Assembly: GCA_964017155.1 (NCBI GenBank)
Contig: OZ024866.1
Location: 23,588,730-23,652,729 of the forward strand
Direction: 5' to 3'
Origin: Oasisia sp. SBJ-2009
Lineage: Eukaryota > Annelida > Polychaeta > Sabellida > Siboglinidae
Length of the DNA: 64,000 bases
The notes beneath the pieces are model-generated. The model worked only from the letters and a program-made list of their open reading frames with translations. It was not told the DNA's origin and did no database searches. The translations under genes and the position numbers were made by a program. Of the stretch, positions 1 through 11,922 are shown in pieces. Position 1 is the first letter of the stretch. Every line of letters begins with the position of its first letter.

Positions 1-719
1 TTTTCCTTTCTTTACCCTAATGGCCCTGGGTCTCCTTCCTGACGATAGCATATTATTATATTGAGACAGGATGTGACACAAATCATGCACCATTTCTAAA
101 TAATGTATCTTTTTTCTTAACTCATTCTGCTGATTTAGTCCAGTATATCTCAATCTCACAACTTTACTGCCTTTATGAACAATACTGTTAACAATTCTTT
201 CATTCAAACATTGAATTAGTAATGCTTAGTTAATATAATATTGAATCACTATAGTTTGGTTGTACAAATGAGATTACCACCATTTACATTGTTTGTATAC
301 ATTCATCATCAACATTTATTATTGTTCAAAATGTGAATATGCTGCATATAACAATACGTTAATAAACTGATTGTGGTTTATTGGCACTGCTTAATGAATT
401 GACACCGAGATGGCGCCACCTAACTTGGTACATTGACAGCATTTTGGGAAACAAACAAAATACAGTGATTAAAAGGTGTACACTTGTTACAGGAACACAT
501 ATTTTAAAACGCACTTGTGAAATATTTACTGGTGTACTGTATGTTAGTTGTTGGAAGACGACATAATGAGAGCAGGGAGAAGAATGGTAGACACAATAGC
601 ATATTTGAGACATTTATCATCACTGGTCAGTTGCTACATATTCCATACAAGACAACGATAATGGTTATGGGGTATGGTGGAGAAATCTGTGCTCATTAAA
701 CCTAAGTTAGCTAGCAGTT

Positions 720-1010
720 ACCGCTGCCTCGGCCAGCGTTAATGTTTTGAACCCACTTCCAGACGTACCACTGTTGGTGCGTCTTCAGGATGATCCAATA
801 CGGTTCACTGGACTGACGATTCCATAACACTGTGCGTGTCACGTTTTTCCTACCGTTGGTGACTTGGCACAAAGCGTCCTTCACAATTGCACGCTGCTGT
901 GGCGGCCTAGCAGCATGACACGAACACTGCATCATACTCGTCATCATGGTCTTCTTCTCAGTTTTATGATCAGACGCCGGTCACACTGTCTGAACGACAA
1001 GTGGCAATAC
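720..1010. repeat. Dispersed repeat family, member 1
   Basis: A module of about 300 bp that recurs, with increasing divergence, at about 12955-13250, 30340-30640, 33800-34090, 35940-36260, 45470-45790 and 48230-48550. Short frames on both strands are open in some copies and broken in others, so I do not call a protein. Class unknown. Confidence 0.6.
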
Positions 1011-1659
1011 ATGTGACAAACTATGTTCAAAAAACAATATTGACTGTGTCTTGGGTGGTAGCTCTTCACGGACCCGGTTACACAGTCAGCTGCCATACTG
1101 CCACAGGAACAAAGTGATACAATGTGACATGTGGATCTCATATGGGGATTTCTGCATGATAAGTTTCCTGCACGAGGCAATCCCGCCACAAATGCATCAG
1201 GACCCACAACCCTTCCATTGGGGAAATCAGCAGTGGGACTAAGCCCTATATAGGGGCCAATCACATATTATCACAGGAGGAAAGGGTGAATCTCATCATT
1301 ATACCATTGGTCTCTTCGTCATTCTTTTGAGGATCTCCCAAGTAGGTTGCAGTTGTGATAAAAGCTTGCCAGTCAGCATTGAGGGTTGCACCCTATATAA
1401 GGTCGCATCATATCTGGCCAGTCCTTGACCCTCACGTCCTGGTCCAGCATAGATTAAAACTGCACTGCAACACCAGCCAACTGTGTCTCTCCACGCTTGG
1501 AATTGCAACCCTTTTTGGCCACTAGGGGGTGTTTCGTTGGTGGTCGTAGAGGAACGGTACTCTGCATCTCACACTCTGTGATCACCGATTGGTGCGAACA
1601 TTGTACAACCATCGATTCTGGGTTCTACATGATACCCCAACAGGTCGACAAGTGTCCTC

Positions 1660-2230
1660 CTTTACTTACAGGGAAGGTGGTAATGCGATTATCCCAGTTT
1701 TGTGATGTGTGTAGCCGACAGTGGTGAAACAAATGGGTGTACACTTTTTTATTTATTTTTTTTTTTGTTTCTGTTAGTGGGAATGTCCTCCTGTAACATG
1801 TATCGTTTCATAATTTGTGGATTCGGATCTTCTTGTGAAATAGGGCGTTTACTCTTTGTTCTTTTCAGACCAAGATACTAAACAGTTACAGTTCCATCGA
1901 ATGTCTTAGGTTGAAGTCACAATATCATTACACGCCATGAGTCCCACGGTTTGATGTACCAGATAGCATTAATGGTTGCGTCCTTGGCGCCCAAAGACAG
2001 GACTCCATGTAGCAGATTCTGTAACTGTTTTATGTGAAAAACTCCTTGCCTCGTTTAGCTTTGATCAAATCAATAGCGGCTGTGATTATATAGGTGTACA
2101 CTTATTAGAAAAACACACGTTTCGACATGCACTTGGGAATTATTTACTGGGGTACTGTATGTTAGTTGTTGGAAGACGACATAATGATAGCAGGGAGAAA
2201 AATGGTAGACACAATAGCATATTTTGAGAA
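1660..2230 (+). pseudogene. DIRS-like pol debris (RT N-terminus plus RT/RNase H linker)
   Basis: 1660-1735 aligns by eye with the segments at 5100 and 20490 that lead into a recognisable RT block. 1910-2090 aligns with 5405-5500, 18150-18330 and 20800-20970, which resemble the linker after RT in DIRS-type pol. Stops and frameshifts are present. Copied at about 49185-49755. The end, around 2150-2225, holds a short dispersed repeat also seen near 540, 19020, 22250, 35760, 48050 and 49680. Confidence 0.45.
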
Positions 2231-2439
2231 CACCCAAGCTGCTACGTCTCACAGCGATATGCTGAAATGAAGACCTATATAAAATTATAAATGTGAAACA
2301 ATTCAGAAAATTTCCCATCAGTGTATCACTTTAAAACCTGTTTATCCCACAACAACCAGTGGTTGGCTATTTTGATTATTCGTGATAGTATTAGGAATTT
2401 GTTTGGTAACTTTTGACCCCAAGTGTTTGTTTTCTTCAA

Positions 2440-3110
2440 ATATGTTCTGTGTTCAGTGTCAACGTTTTGCTCCTGCATAGAGCTGCTGGAAAAATACAAA
2501 TGTCTAAAATTCGTTTATTTGTTATATTTTTACTCCTGGTTGATTTCAAGTTTTGTTTTCTTTTTATTGCGTCTCTCAATGTTCACGCTCTTCTTTTACG
2601 TACATGATTATATTTATTAGACCTATTATTGTAGTGGATAATAGGGAAATGTAGTTCGCATATCGTAGGTCTGTTATTCTATGTCATCGAATATTCACTT
2701 TATCACATCTTGTAGTTCTGTAATCTGTGTCTACATCTCTCATTATGTCAACTGTGTAAAGGTATTGTGATAAAATACCGCCTGAACTTACTGCTTCATC
2801 CACACAACACCTTTGTGCAGTTGTGTTTTTAAGCCTGACCACTGTTTGTTGTTTGCTATCTAGTGATTTCAAGACGGCAATTGTCTCAGTAGACGTTCGT
2901 GTCGTTAATCGGTTTTCATAGCAGCTGATGATTTCAGTGAGTTGTCTCGGTTGAAAGCCTTGGGATAGCCAACGAAGAAGGACATTCTTAGAACCGTATT
3001 TGTTTATATAAACCTTTCGAATAATTATTCTAAGGTTGAACGTGTTTTCCCTTGTGCCTGTATTTTTCCTGAATCATGCCTGTGTACTGCCCACATCCAT
3101 TTATGTTTTA
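2440..3110 (-). pseudogene. Unassigned minus-strand coding relic
   Basis: Related sequence occurs at 19150-19840 and 22440-23130, and a near-identical copy lies at 49967-50640. In the last copy a 137-codon minus frame is open (50211-50624). Here a single missing T near 3065 shortens it. The older copies keep much of the same protein reading but carry stops. It is probably part of a transposable element protein; I do not recognise the family. Confidence 0.4.
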
Positions 3111-3269
3111 CCTTGCATCTATTTCATCTTGCATTCTTTTCATAATAATTTTTGGTAACGGATTCCATATTGGTTTCTTCCAATCTTCTGGCAATTACCA
3201 TTTATCCATATTCTCTCACATACAGTAGAACTCCTCGTATAAGACCACCCTTCAAATCGGAGTTGATGT

Positions 3270-4560
3270 TTTGGATTAATTCATACATTTAGGCATATCA
3301 TGACAATTAATGTCGATATAGCATGTGTGCTACTGATAAAAAAATAACTATGTAGTAAAATACACAAAATAAAAATTAGTAAACAAACGTTTATTATGAC
3401 TTTGCCATGTTTCAGTAAAAGTATGTTTCAGAATAGTTTTATAATGTATTAGTAGCTGATATTATATTATTTTAATTGTTATTTCACATTTCGTCTGATG
3501 GCTAAACGGTGCGGGCACCTAACAGAGTTTGTTCTAATCTTGTCGCGGTTGCTATTTCCTTCTGCTTCCAGCGGCGTAGAACAAACTTTTAATTTCTGAC
3601 CTAACCATGAAAACAACCACCTACAGCCGCCAAAATGTTCCTCTCATAATTAAGTTTACATATACACACGATACGTTATAAAATAAAATAATTTAAATTA
3701 TTTTAAAGAATAAATTTCACAAATCAAAGTCATGCTAAACTCGACATCGTCGGCGCGCAGGCCCTAGATTACCGTAGCGTAGGCATAACGTCAGTATTTT
3801 ATCCCGATGTCGCTACTTAAATGAGCTTCATCGTTTCCGGTTTTATCCTAATCTAACCTAATACTTAGCCTAAAACCCTAAACTTTGATGATACACAATA
3901 TGGATATTTCAGTAATCACACTGCTACGCATAACCGATGATGTCGATGTCCACTGACGATGTCTTCCCGGCGAGTTTTGCACAAGTTTGTTTTGAGAATT
4001 TTATGTGTTTCAATAATGTAAATCACTTAATCTTGTAACCTAATGTATGTTTATAAGAAATGTGAGGAAGGTTTGGCGGCTGTTAAGTGTAGTTTTTTGT
4101 AGATTGGTCAGAATGTAAAAGATCCCCAACATTAATGGTCGTCATCATGCAATTCATTGTTTTAGTGTGCATCCATGTCGCGTTATTTACACGTTTAACG
4201 TGAGTTCGTTGCGAGGTTTTGGTTTAAAATGTGCCGGCTACCTATTGGGTTGTTCAACAGGGGTAAAATTCAAATTGCCATGGTCGCTGGTCGCGTTTCC
4301 CGGGTGGTCGTTGACAAGGGGACGTTTATTCAACGAAGAGAGTCCGTCAATGGAAAACGGTCGTATAACGCAGGTGGTCTTTTATCAGGGGGGTCGTTCA
4401 TATGGGGTTCTACTGCATGTTACCTGTCTATTACATAATTTATTTCTTGTTCTGGGGATAACAGAATAATACATGTAATATCTTCTGATTTGGGACAACA
4501 TGTATATATCACAGAACGTTTTATTGTGATCTAGTGCATGCCTTTTTCCCCGTTCCTATC
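3270..4560. other. Region without a recognised gene
   Basis: Present in both A copies but absent from the related 20-kb region, where sequence like 3265 joins directly to sequence like 4645. It holds degenerate CCTAA-type motifs near 3846-3885 and two overlapping short frames (4167-4469 and 4229-4438) that I cannot assign. A 5' motif at 3222-3250 (cagtagaactcctcgtataa) resembles the ends of pogo/Tigger-type DNA transposons, but no matching inverted end was found. Confidence 0.4.
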
Positions 4561-4910
4561 AACATAGGTTATTCATTTCTTGGCTCAGGGTGCCATTGAT
4601 GCTAGTTCAGAACTCTGCCATTTGGCCGAACTACTGCACCTTGGGTTTTCACCAACGTTATAATTGAGTTTAAAGTGCTAGTGAATGGAAGGGGCATCAG
4701 TGCGTTTTAGTACTTTGACACTAGCTGACGCACTCGACATCTCGAGACCAGTGCCACCGAGACACTGTACAAATGGCCACTCTCTGGTCAGAAGTCAGAT
4801 TTCATTGTACTAGTCCATCTGTTCATTGAGGTTTCCTTCCAGGTGAGTCAACATTGGAATGATACCACAAAATCAATGGAAGCTGTACACCAAAGTACAT
4901 GCTATCATGA
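4560..4910 (+). pseudogene. DIRS-like reverse transcriptase core, decayed
   Basis: Around 4615-4660 the translation reads close to the DIRS signature ALPFGLSTAPxVFT, followed by a VNGRGIS block equivalent to the strand before the catalytic YLDD. The YLDD box itself is replaced and a stop lies beside it. Related cores lie at 15915-16195 and 20005-20260, with a duplicate at about 52080-52430. Several frame breaks rule out an active enzyme. Confidence 0.6.
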
Positions 4911-5089
4911 GAAAACGTTGCCCGGAATAGAAACGCAAGTTGCATGCAACATGAAATGCGGTCTCATAAGCCGCGGCTGCATTGTATGTTTACACTAGGT
5001 GATCTGGCTGCACCAGGTTTGCAAGCAGCTGTGCCTCACGCTGCATACAACCGCATTGCATAATGTAAACCTGCATTTAGGGACACCCC

Positions 5090-5510
5090 CAAGTGGTGGT
5101 CATTTTACCTCCTTTATTCCAAGAAAGGTGGGTATATGATTATTCCAATCTTATGATGTCAGAAGATTGAGGCATGTTGTCATCTTCTTAACTCTCAAGA
5201 CATTCTTGGTGATTTCACACTTCACTGTTGTGACAGCAAAACAATCATTCTTGAGTCTATTATCTACCAATGGGCTTATGACCTCAGTGGCTTATGTCTT
5301 TTCTCCTGGAGAGGATTTTCTCAGCACACACATACAATTATACACAAAACAAATGTTTTGTTTGCTTCTTTCAGACAAAAACATGAATTATATATTAGTC
5401 CATCCATTGTATCAGGTTGAAGTCACAACACCATTACCCTCCTTGAGTACCATCGGGCTAAGACACACCAGGTACGATTGATGGCTGCGTCCATCTTAGG
5501 CAATAATATG
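5090..5510 (+). pseudogene. DIRS-like RT N-terminal block and linker, decayed
   Basis: The 104-codon frame from 5167 starts with a reading that aligns with the WRPVVNL...FLVIPHFTMET stretch of DIRS-type RT, kept much better at 62258-62340. Near 5440-5500 it reads LSTIGLRHTRYD, like the linker before RNase H. This N-terminal block lies downstream of the RT core at 4560, so the order is permuted relative to an intact element. Duplicate at about 52610-53030. Confidence 0.5.
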
Positions 5511-5519
5511 TACATCGTG

Positions 5520-7256
5520 GTATATTTTTTAAATTAAAATCTTGAATAAAAACATAATAAGCAAAAGCACAGCCAAGTGTATTGTCCCTGATGAAGTTAC
5601 AATGCCGCTATTTCTGCTGTCAACAACCAGCAATTTCCCACATGAACTAATCAGACGGTGAACGACCATTGCAGTGATAATGGGTGTTGACTGATCATTA
5701 ATGTAATTCCGTCCAAAGTACAAGAATATGAATATAACTGATATCCAAGGGTCAGTCGTGAACTGCAAATACGGCCATATTTGCTGACTGCACAAACATA
5801 TCATTAATCGTTCCCCTATAGACTAGAGTGACAAGCTGTCCCGCTGCATTGAAGCCGCTGTGGACCACTGGCTGCCATCTACTTGCACTACAGAAAGTAC
5901 TGTATGCATACACTGGCGGGGTACATAGAATAGAAGTGTTGACAATCGTAATAAATGTAACAAAAAATCGGCAAGACAAACGGTTTAACTGGAAACTGTG
6001 TCATTGTGACCCCTATATAAGACAGTTCATGATTAATTGCTGAAGTAGTCAAGCAGCAACCAGCTGGTGAGTGATTTGAGTTGGTTGAGGGTAATGATCA
6101 CTGGATTCCTTGATAAAGAAAGTGGTGATAAATTAATGGGATAGGCTGCAGCCTTCATACTAGTAATTAGGGGAAGGGTTGTGATCTGGGAATGAGTTTA
6201 ACCTGAGGTTAAACTAGGAGATTATCCCACCCAAACAGTCGGCAGTTCCGTAGTTGACACTGGTATGAGATGTGAATGTATTTTAAACCTCCACACCATT
6301 TGGAGACCTGCTGGTTACAGCATTCATTGTGAAATAGCAAATACGGATATGTCCTGTGTAGCGTACAACTTTACCAGCCGACAGAAAACAGGATCTGGCA
6401 CCTCTTTCCACGTGTGAGAACCTCAGTTATATGACATAGTAATAGCTTATATGAATATGCTCCAATGCCAATCATTTAGTAAATTAACCGTTTTAAAACA
6501 TTACAGTCATGATTGATCAATAATTATGTATGTTGGCTTAATTATTACCAAAAGTGATTTTTAATAATATTACTAAAATACAACAATGACATCGTTTCAT
6601 ATCCATTGAAGAACTGTTACTATGCTATTCCAATTGTTTTGTAGTTTGTCTAAATTAATTTATTAAACTATTGTTATTACTGTTACTGAATTTCAGTTCC
6701 TCTACTGATGTATTGTTATTATTGTTAATGATAATGCAGGCTGCATTGTGTTTTGTTGTTTTATCTATGCTCTCATCCAGTGTGCATAGCTTAGGGTTGT
6801 TAATCTGTGAAACTTAAGTATGTAGACTTGGGTGACCTCCCCAAACTATGTGGAGACCGGTCTTCAGTTGTTTAATTTTTGTTTAAAGTAAAGCACCACA
6901 ACAACTGTGGATCGGGTGGAATATCAAATTAAATATATTACTAAGTTGTACTCACCACTCACACGGTGAGACACTATATAGTAAGTGTAAACCTATTGAT
7001 TTATATCAGAGAGGCACATTAGTGAGGCAACTGTTTGAAAACATTGTACACAATTAAATAAAACTGGCTAACTGATGTCAGTAAATCAATAACATTTTAA
7101 TTAAGCAGAACTTTGGTGCAGTGATATATACGTACGTAGACCGCGATGGCTTTCTGCCGTGCATTAGCATGACTGTCAGCAGCCCATGTTAATTTCGCGG
7201 TATAATGTGTCAACTGATAGCGGCCGAGCGATCTCGTCAAGACTGTCTCTGCTACA
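5520..7256. other. Spacer, no gene recognised
   Basis: AT-rich sequence duplicated at about 53040-54775. Short frames (for example 5752-5979 minus and 5828-6043 plus) have no recognisable motif. The stretch 5520-5830 has a relative at 21120-21420 downstream of another DIRS-like fragment, so part of it is retroelement debris. Confidence 0.5.
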
Positions 7257-7658
7257 ATGAATATAGCCATCCTTCACAGTAGATACGTTAACTTGGCTTC
7301 ACTGTTAATCCCACACTTCGATCTGGGAGTGTACAGTCAATGCGAAGGAGGCGACGGCTCACACCACCTCATCCTCCGTCCGCAGTCATTAAACTCTAGT
7401 TTAAACCGTAATCTTACGTTGGCCGAGTTTATCATGTGGGACAGGCGCAAGGTGCTTGACGCCTACAAGGCAATTGTGGTAGGGAATTCCTCAATGATAC
7501 AATGTACTGCCTTTTATGAACATCACATGGATTTTGCCGCTCGGTCCGCAGCCCTTATCCTGCAGCACAATGTTAAGTTAGACAGGGTTCCGAGACAACA
7601 GTCTATTTTGCACGTTATTCGTGGGACAGACTGCGAAAGTGTGTTCGTTATGTGGTAG
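7257..7658 (+). CDS. Hypothetical 133-residue protein or transposon ORF
   Basis: Starts with ATG at 7257 and ends with TAG before 7659. GC content is visibly higher than in the flanks. The protein is His/Arg rich with a central block FIMWDRRKVLDAYKAIVV. I recognise no family. The copy at 54776 differs by only two bases in the frame, and both change the residue (Asn to Lys at position 2, Ser to Arg near position 48). It could be a single-exon gene, an exon of a larger gene, or a transposon fragment. No signal peptide or membrane segment is evident. Confidence 0.35.
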   Translation: MNIAILHSRYVNLASLLIPHFDLGVYSQCEGGDGSHHLILRPQSLNSSLNRNLTLAEFIMWDRRKVLDAYKAIVVGNSSMIQCTAFYEHHMDFAARSAALILQHNVKLDRVPRQQSILHVIRGTDCESVFVMW

Positions 7659-8887
7659 TGTGGCTCACCTCAGTGGTTTTTGGCAATTGCTAGCTAATGC
7701 AAATGCTACACCATTGTGGAATATGTGTTTCAAGGTCCGTTAATAGGTAGTGAGCTGTTAGTAGTGAATATCGTATGCTTATGTCAACAACAAATTATAT
7801 CCATGTTACACTGAAACGTTGCCAGCAGTTTACCCTTCAAGACTATCAATGTCCAGTGAAGAGAGTAACCTGAATTTTAATAGAAATTAAAATTGAAAGG
7901 TACCTTTTTTGTAAAATACATGCCAATTAAGATGACAACTACTAAGAGTAATAAATATGTTGATAATATGTGGATAACATTTACAAATCAATTTGTTTTG
8001 TGAAGTTGCATAAGTTGTTAGAGCAGCCTTTTGCTCACATATGGATGCATCAATTACTTACTAGTCACGTGTGCAGATATGGCTGTACAATGTACCTTTG
8101 CTTGCCTCATTCACTACACTTATTTGTTTACAATATTTTACAATTATGACTTGTTATCAACTAAATCAGAAATATGTTATCAATGTGTGACTATGGCAGT
8201 CATAGCAACACGACAACACAAACTGCTGATGGATGTCATGTTGATTGACGTGAGGCACCACCTAGTGAATGGACACATAAGTGTCTCCACCTAGCCTGAT
8301 ATATTGACTGACATCATTTCGGGAACCAAACAAAATACAATGATTAAGCAGGTGTAGGGGAGAGTGGGGCATATCCGGCATGTCAGGTATAACGAGGATT
8401 GCACGGTTAACCTTATGTCGTGTGATATGTGGCGAATAGTTATGTTGTGTAGGTCATGGCTTTTATATGAGACACCACTACGTCATCTTGTGAGAACATG
8501 GCAATTTAACTCACGATGCATTCCCATTGTGGAATTTATTTCGTTTTAGCATTAACGATCTTACTTTTTGCATGAATTACCTCAACTAACGCAAATTTTC
8601 AGCGTGAGCATGGGTCATTTCTGAAGAACATGGTTTGCTATAATGGGCAACCTGCGGTCGACGATAATATGGTTTTGGACTCACAAGAAAGTGATGTTAG
8701 TAAGATATGATAGTAAGATATGATAACTTGATAACACATAGTAAGATAAGTTAATATAAATATATATTAAAATATCACTTAATAATTATAATTCATAAGC
8801 CACCAATCGAATCAATAGAAACGTTACCTGGTTTTTAATGGCATTGTTTTATTTCAATAGACAGGTTGTTCCAATGGCATATGCGTG

Positions 8888-8895
8888 TATAAAAG
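8888..8895 (+). promoter_or_regulatory. TATA-like octamer upstream of LRR exon
   Basis: TATAAAAG occurs about 750 bp before LRR exon 9636. The same octamer is kept at 37589, 41332, 56606 and 60399, including the more diverged module copies. It could be an internal promoter or only part of a duplicated repeat; no initiator was identified. Confidence 0.2.
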
Positions 8896-9250
8896 AAGGA
8901 CGTTTGCCAAGAACACTTCACTCTTGTAATAACACATGCCAAGTTGCTCGCTTTTGAGGGGTAACTGTGGTGAACCAATTCGATATATGTTCTTAAATAC
9001 CCTGGTATCATTACATTTATGGTATTGAACGTGTTGACCCATTTGTTATTGTTCTACTCTATAATCAACAGGGACTAAGCCAACGGTCTTAAATTCATTA
9101 GGACGGTGGAGCATTTAAAAAACGGACTAGGTTGTTCTGGCTACACTGCATTCTGCAGATCGTACCTATCATAGTAGCCAAGTTAGAGTTTGAGAAATGT
9201 GTACGTTTTATATAATTTGATGATTGTTATTCATTAATGGTCTAATGCAT

Positions 9251-9395
9251 TGCGTTGCGTTGCGTCGCGTCGCGTCGCGTCGCGTCGCGTCGCGTCGCGT
9301 CGCGTCGCGTCGCGTCGCGTCGCGTCGCGTCGCGTCGCGTCGCGTCGCGTCGCGTCGCGTCGCGTCGCGTCGCGTCGCGTCGCGTCGCGTCGCGT
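9251..9395. repeat. CGCGT pentanucleotide microsatellite, 29 units
   Basis: Three TGCGT units followed by 26 CGCGT units. Long frames across it on both strands (RVASR-type or RRDAT-type repeats) are artefacts of the pentamer. It lies about 240 bp before LRR exon 9636. Confidence 0.98.
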
Positions 9396-9635
9396 TGTAT
9401 TGTGTATATTGTTGATGTGTTTTGGTAGCACCTAAGATTATTAGGCACTCGGAACTACCTAATGATTGTGACCACATCCACCAGTTTTTTAAAATGCCAT
9501 CCATCTCGCTGTCTCTCTGTTGCTAGATACAGTGTCATATATCAGTGAGTGTGTGATGGAGGTTTCGCGTAAGGATAATCATTGTAGTACTTTTTCCACA
9601 CGACAAACTCCATCAGTGCATGTTTTATGTTGCAG

Positions 9636-9719
9636 TTTGGACTACTGTGAAATTAGAACCGATGGGATGATGGCACTGGCCAAAGCACTAACCCATTGCC
9701 CCAAAGTAGAACAACTTAG
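9636..9719 (+). CDS. LRR exon, type A (28 residues), intact
   Basis: Bounded by ttgcag and gtgagc. After the first base it reads LDYCEIRTDGMMALAKAL and ends with VEQL plus two bases of the next codon. The pattern LxxCxIxxDGxxALAxAL fits the Cys-type repeat of ribonuclease inhibitor and NLR proteins, which form a beta-alpha horseshoe used for binding. This is the first LRR exon in the window, so the 5' part of the gene lies upstream of position 1 or in exons I cannot recognise. Confidence 0.85.
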
Positions 9720-10026
9720 GTGAGCTAACATTTTTTATATAATTAATGCAATATCTATTCATTGATGTACAATTTGTTGAATACATTTGTACACATTGGT
9801 TTATTTTTTGTCATTACCGTAATGGTTCATCTAAATTTTCTGGAAATTACGTCTTTCAGTTATTATGTTCCATTATCATTGCAGTAGATTTGTTTACATA
9901 TTGATATATTGAATGTATTTTATGTGTTGCTGAATAGAAAATATATAATTCAATTGAGTAACTATTTTACGGAAACTAGTATTTCCTATTACGTTTGCCG
10001 TTGGTGACATCATTCCAAATATACAG

Positions 10027-10113
10027 GTTGAGATCCAATGCACTGGATGATCTAGAGGTCGCCAACGCTCTAGCACAATCGATCGAGCATATGACGCATT
10101 TACAGAACTTGGA
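10027..10113 (+). CDS. LRR exon, type B (29 residues), intact
   Basis: Acceptor atacag, donor gtgagt. Reads LRSNALDDLEVANALAQSI and ends HLQNLE. Asn sits at the ladder position, typical of the repeat that alternates with the Cys type. Joined to 9636 it gives one 57-residue pair with no frame change; the intron is 307 bp. Confidence 0.85.
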
Positions 10114-11838
10114 GTGAGTACATCACCAACATAGTTCATATTGATTGGTATACTGCAATTAATATTGTGTGGTTACTAATTTTAATTGTGCTTATGTGAA
10201 GGACGTTTTCATGTTGGTAGATTTATGATTTTTACCACACAAATAATACTATTTTAATTATGTGTAGAGTAACACAGAAAAGACACACAATACCAGAGGA
10301 GATAACAAATTAAATAATGTATTGTTCATTTGTGCACTCAATGAAACTAACTGATATCACTCTCCATGCACCATGCCGCTTTCTGATAGCTCCCATATAT
10401 CAGACACCAGTTAGGGTCTATCATTCATATTTTGCATGGATCTTTCTTGGGGTATTGTCAATTAATAAAATTAATAAATATTGGATTGACTCATTTTAGA
10501 AGGCTCCCCTTCTAGAGTCCAAGGATCCCAGAAGTAGTACAATTTCAAAGTTTGCGTATTTGTTTTGAAAACATGTAATGTAACTATTTCCTAATTTTGG
10601 GTCATTTTAAAGCCACCTACGGTAGTGTTGCTTTTCCTCTATTTTTGCATCTCATGGTGTTTTCATTCTCAAAAAAGAAATTTGAACTTGAATTATATGT
10701 TGTAATGGCATATCAGGGCCTCCAGAAAAAAAGAAATTATAAATAGTTTGCCAGCTTATGCCGCCTGGACTTGTAGCTGCTCTAAGCACACAACAACCTG
10801 CTGTTATTTGTGTACATGTATTCGGCGACTAGCAACAAGCCCTCACCACAACACCAGTGAAGCAGGACGACAACTGCCTCCTATTGGTGCATGGGGCACC
10901 TTGACTAACCCGTTGTGTAATCGCTTTCAGGGAAGCAGTGGCATGGACTGTGTCAGTAGGTTAAACAGGATTGCATGTTTTAAGCTACACGTGTTTATCT
11001 TAAAAACTGCTGATTTATTTGTAATTGCAAGTTGTATTTATTTTTATGTTGGCTTTATTATCTTTAAAATGGTGTTCCTGTGTTGTTTTCTCATTCAAAA
11101 TGTATTGTCACTTGTAAGTGACAAACAGTAAATTAATATTATAGACAACCATCAAGTGAACATTCTTTCACTCGAGTGTTGATACTGTCTGCTGCATCCA
11201 CACAATTTGGCTGTGTCTGGTAATCTCGTATGAATAAACAGTTATTGTCAAATACGTGATTACAGTGAAGAGCTGAGGCGCCGACTATGATACACCAAAA
11301 CACACTCATAATTACCAACTCGTTACATAGTAGAGCTTCGTGGCCCATTTTTTTTGTCATTTGGGCAAAAGACCGAAAGGACTTATAGTATAACTTTTTG
11401 TCTGCTGTGCGGCTTTAACTTCCATATGTCAGGTACTGTTGAGAATTTATGTTTTTAATTTGGCATAGGCGTTTCTTAGGACACTGCTACCATGTTCGAT
11501 AAATGTTTTTTATCAGTTTGGATCGTTCCGAAGTCCCCAAAACTAGTAAAACTAAACGGTTTTCCATTTACTTAAGAACAAATAGGTATCTGTTCTCTAA
11601 TTTTGCATAGACCTATATGAGGGTACACAGGTAGTATGCAAGAAGTTTGTGAATGATTGAATGTTTCTAAGTGCACCTTTCTAAGTGTTCCTCCGGTCGA
11701 GGAATGTGTGTGAGTGACGTATGCACGCGTGTATGCATGTTTCGTTCTGCTGCTATAGCAGCTGTGTGATGCTGTCTATTGGGTAACCAGAACGGATCTT
11801 CCATGAAGATGAATGTTATTGTATGTCTTGTATTGTAG
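10114..11838. other. Intron between LRR exons
   Basis: No coding signal seen. Short frames at 10317 and 10748 recur in the 27.7/28.1 kb copy and, altered, near 42641 and 43127, but they lack motifs. The frame at 10748 is broken in the diverged copy. Probably intronic repeat sequence. Confidence 0.6.
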
Positions 11839-11922
11839 CTTAGAATCATGTGCTGTTGGATCTGATGGGATGGTGTCACTGGCCACAGCACTTTCTCATT
11901 GCCCAAAGGTTGAAGTACTGTG
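11839..11922 (+). CDS. LRR exon, type A, intact
   Basis: Acceptor attgtag, donor gtgagc. Reads LESCAVGSDGMVSLATAL and ends VEVLW. A second lineage of type A exon, distinct from 9636 and shared with 29223, 32684, 44356 and 63301. Confidence 0.87.

Larger units (their letters stand above)
1..9660. repeat. Segmental duplication A, copy 1 (spacer upstream of LRR array)
   Basis: Near-identical by eye to 47513-57333, with only scattered substitutions and small indels. Its two ends also recur at 35224-36350 and 36350-38281. It holds DIRS-like fragments, an unassigned 133-codon ORF at 7257, a CGCGT microsatellite and the beginning of LRR exon 9636. Compared with the other copies, copy 1 lacks about 197 bp in two pieces around 8658-8690. 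No LRR exon was seen in the first 9.6 kb. Confidence 0.9.

Noticed and set aside
3222..3250. Possible pogo/Tigger-like terminal repeat
   Set aside because: No inverted partner or transposase found in the window.
3846..3885. Telomere-like CCTAA motifs (also near 23590-23690)
   Set aside because: Too degenerate and short to call an interstitial telomere.
9251..9395. CRISPR-like array
   Set aside because: No spacers; the units are contiguous pentamers in a eukaryotic context.
9208..9504. Frames encoding long RRDAT or RVASR repeats on both strands
   Set aside because: They are translations of the CGCGT microsatellite; a five-base unit leaves three frames per strand open.
10317..11131. Short ORFs conserved between 10-11 kb and 27.7-28.5 kb
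   Set aside because: Conservation is explained by recent duplication. The diverged copy at 42.6-43.3 kb breaks the longer frame.
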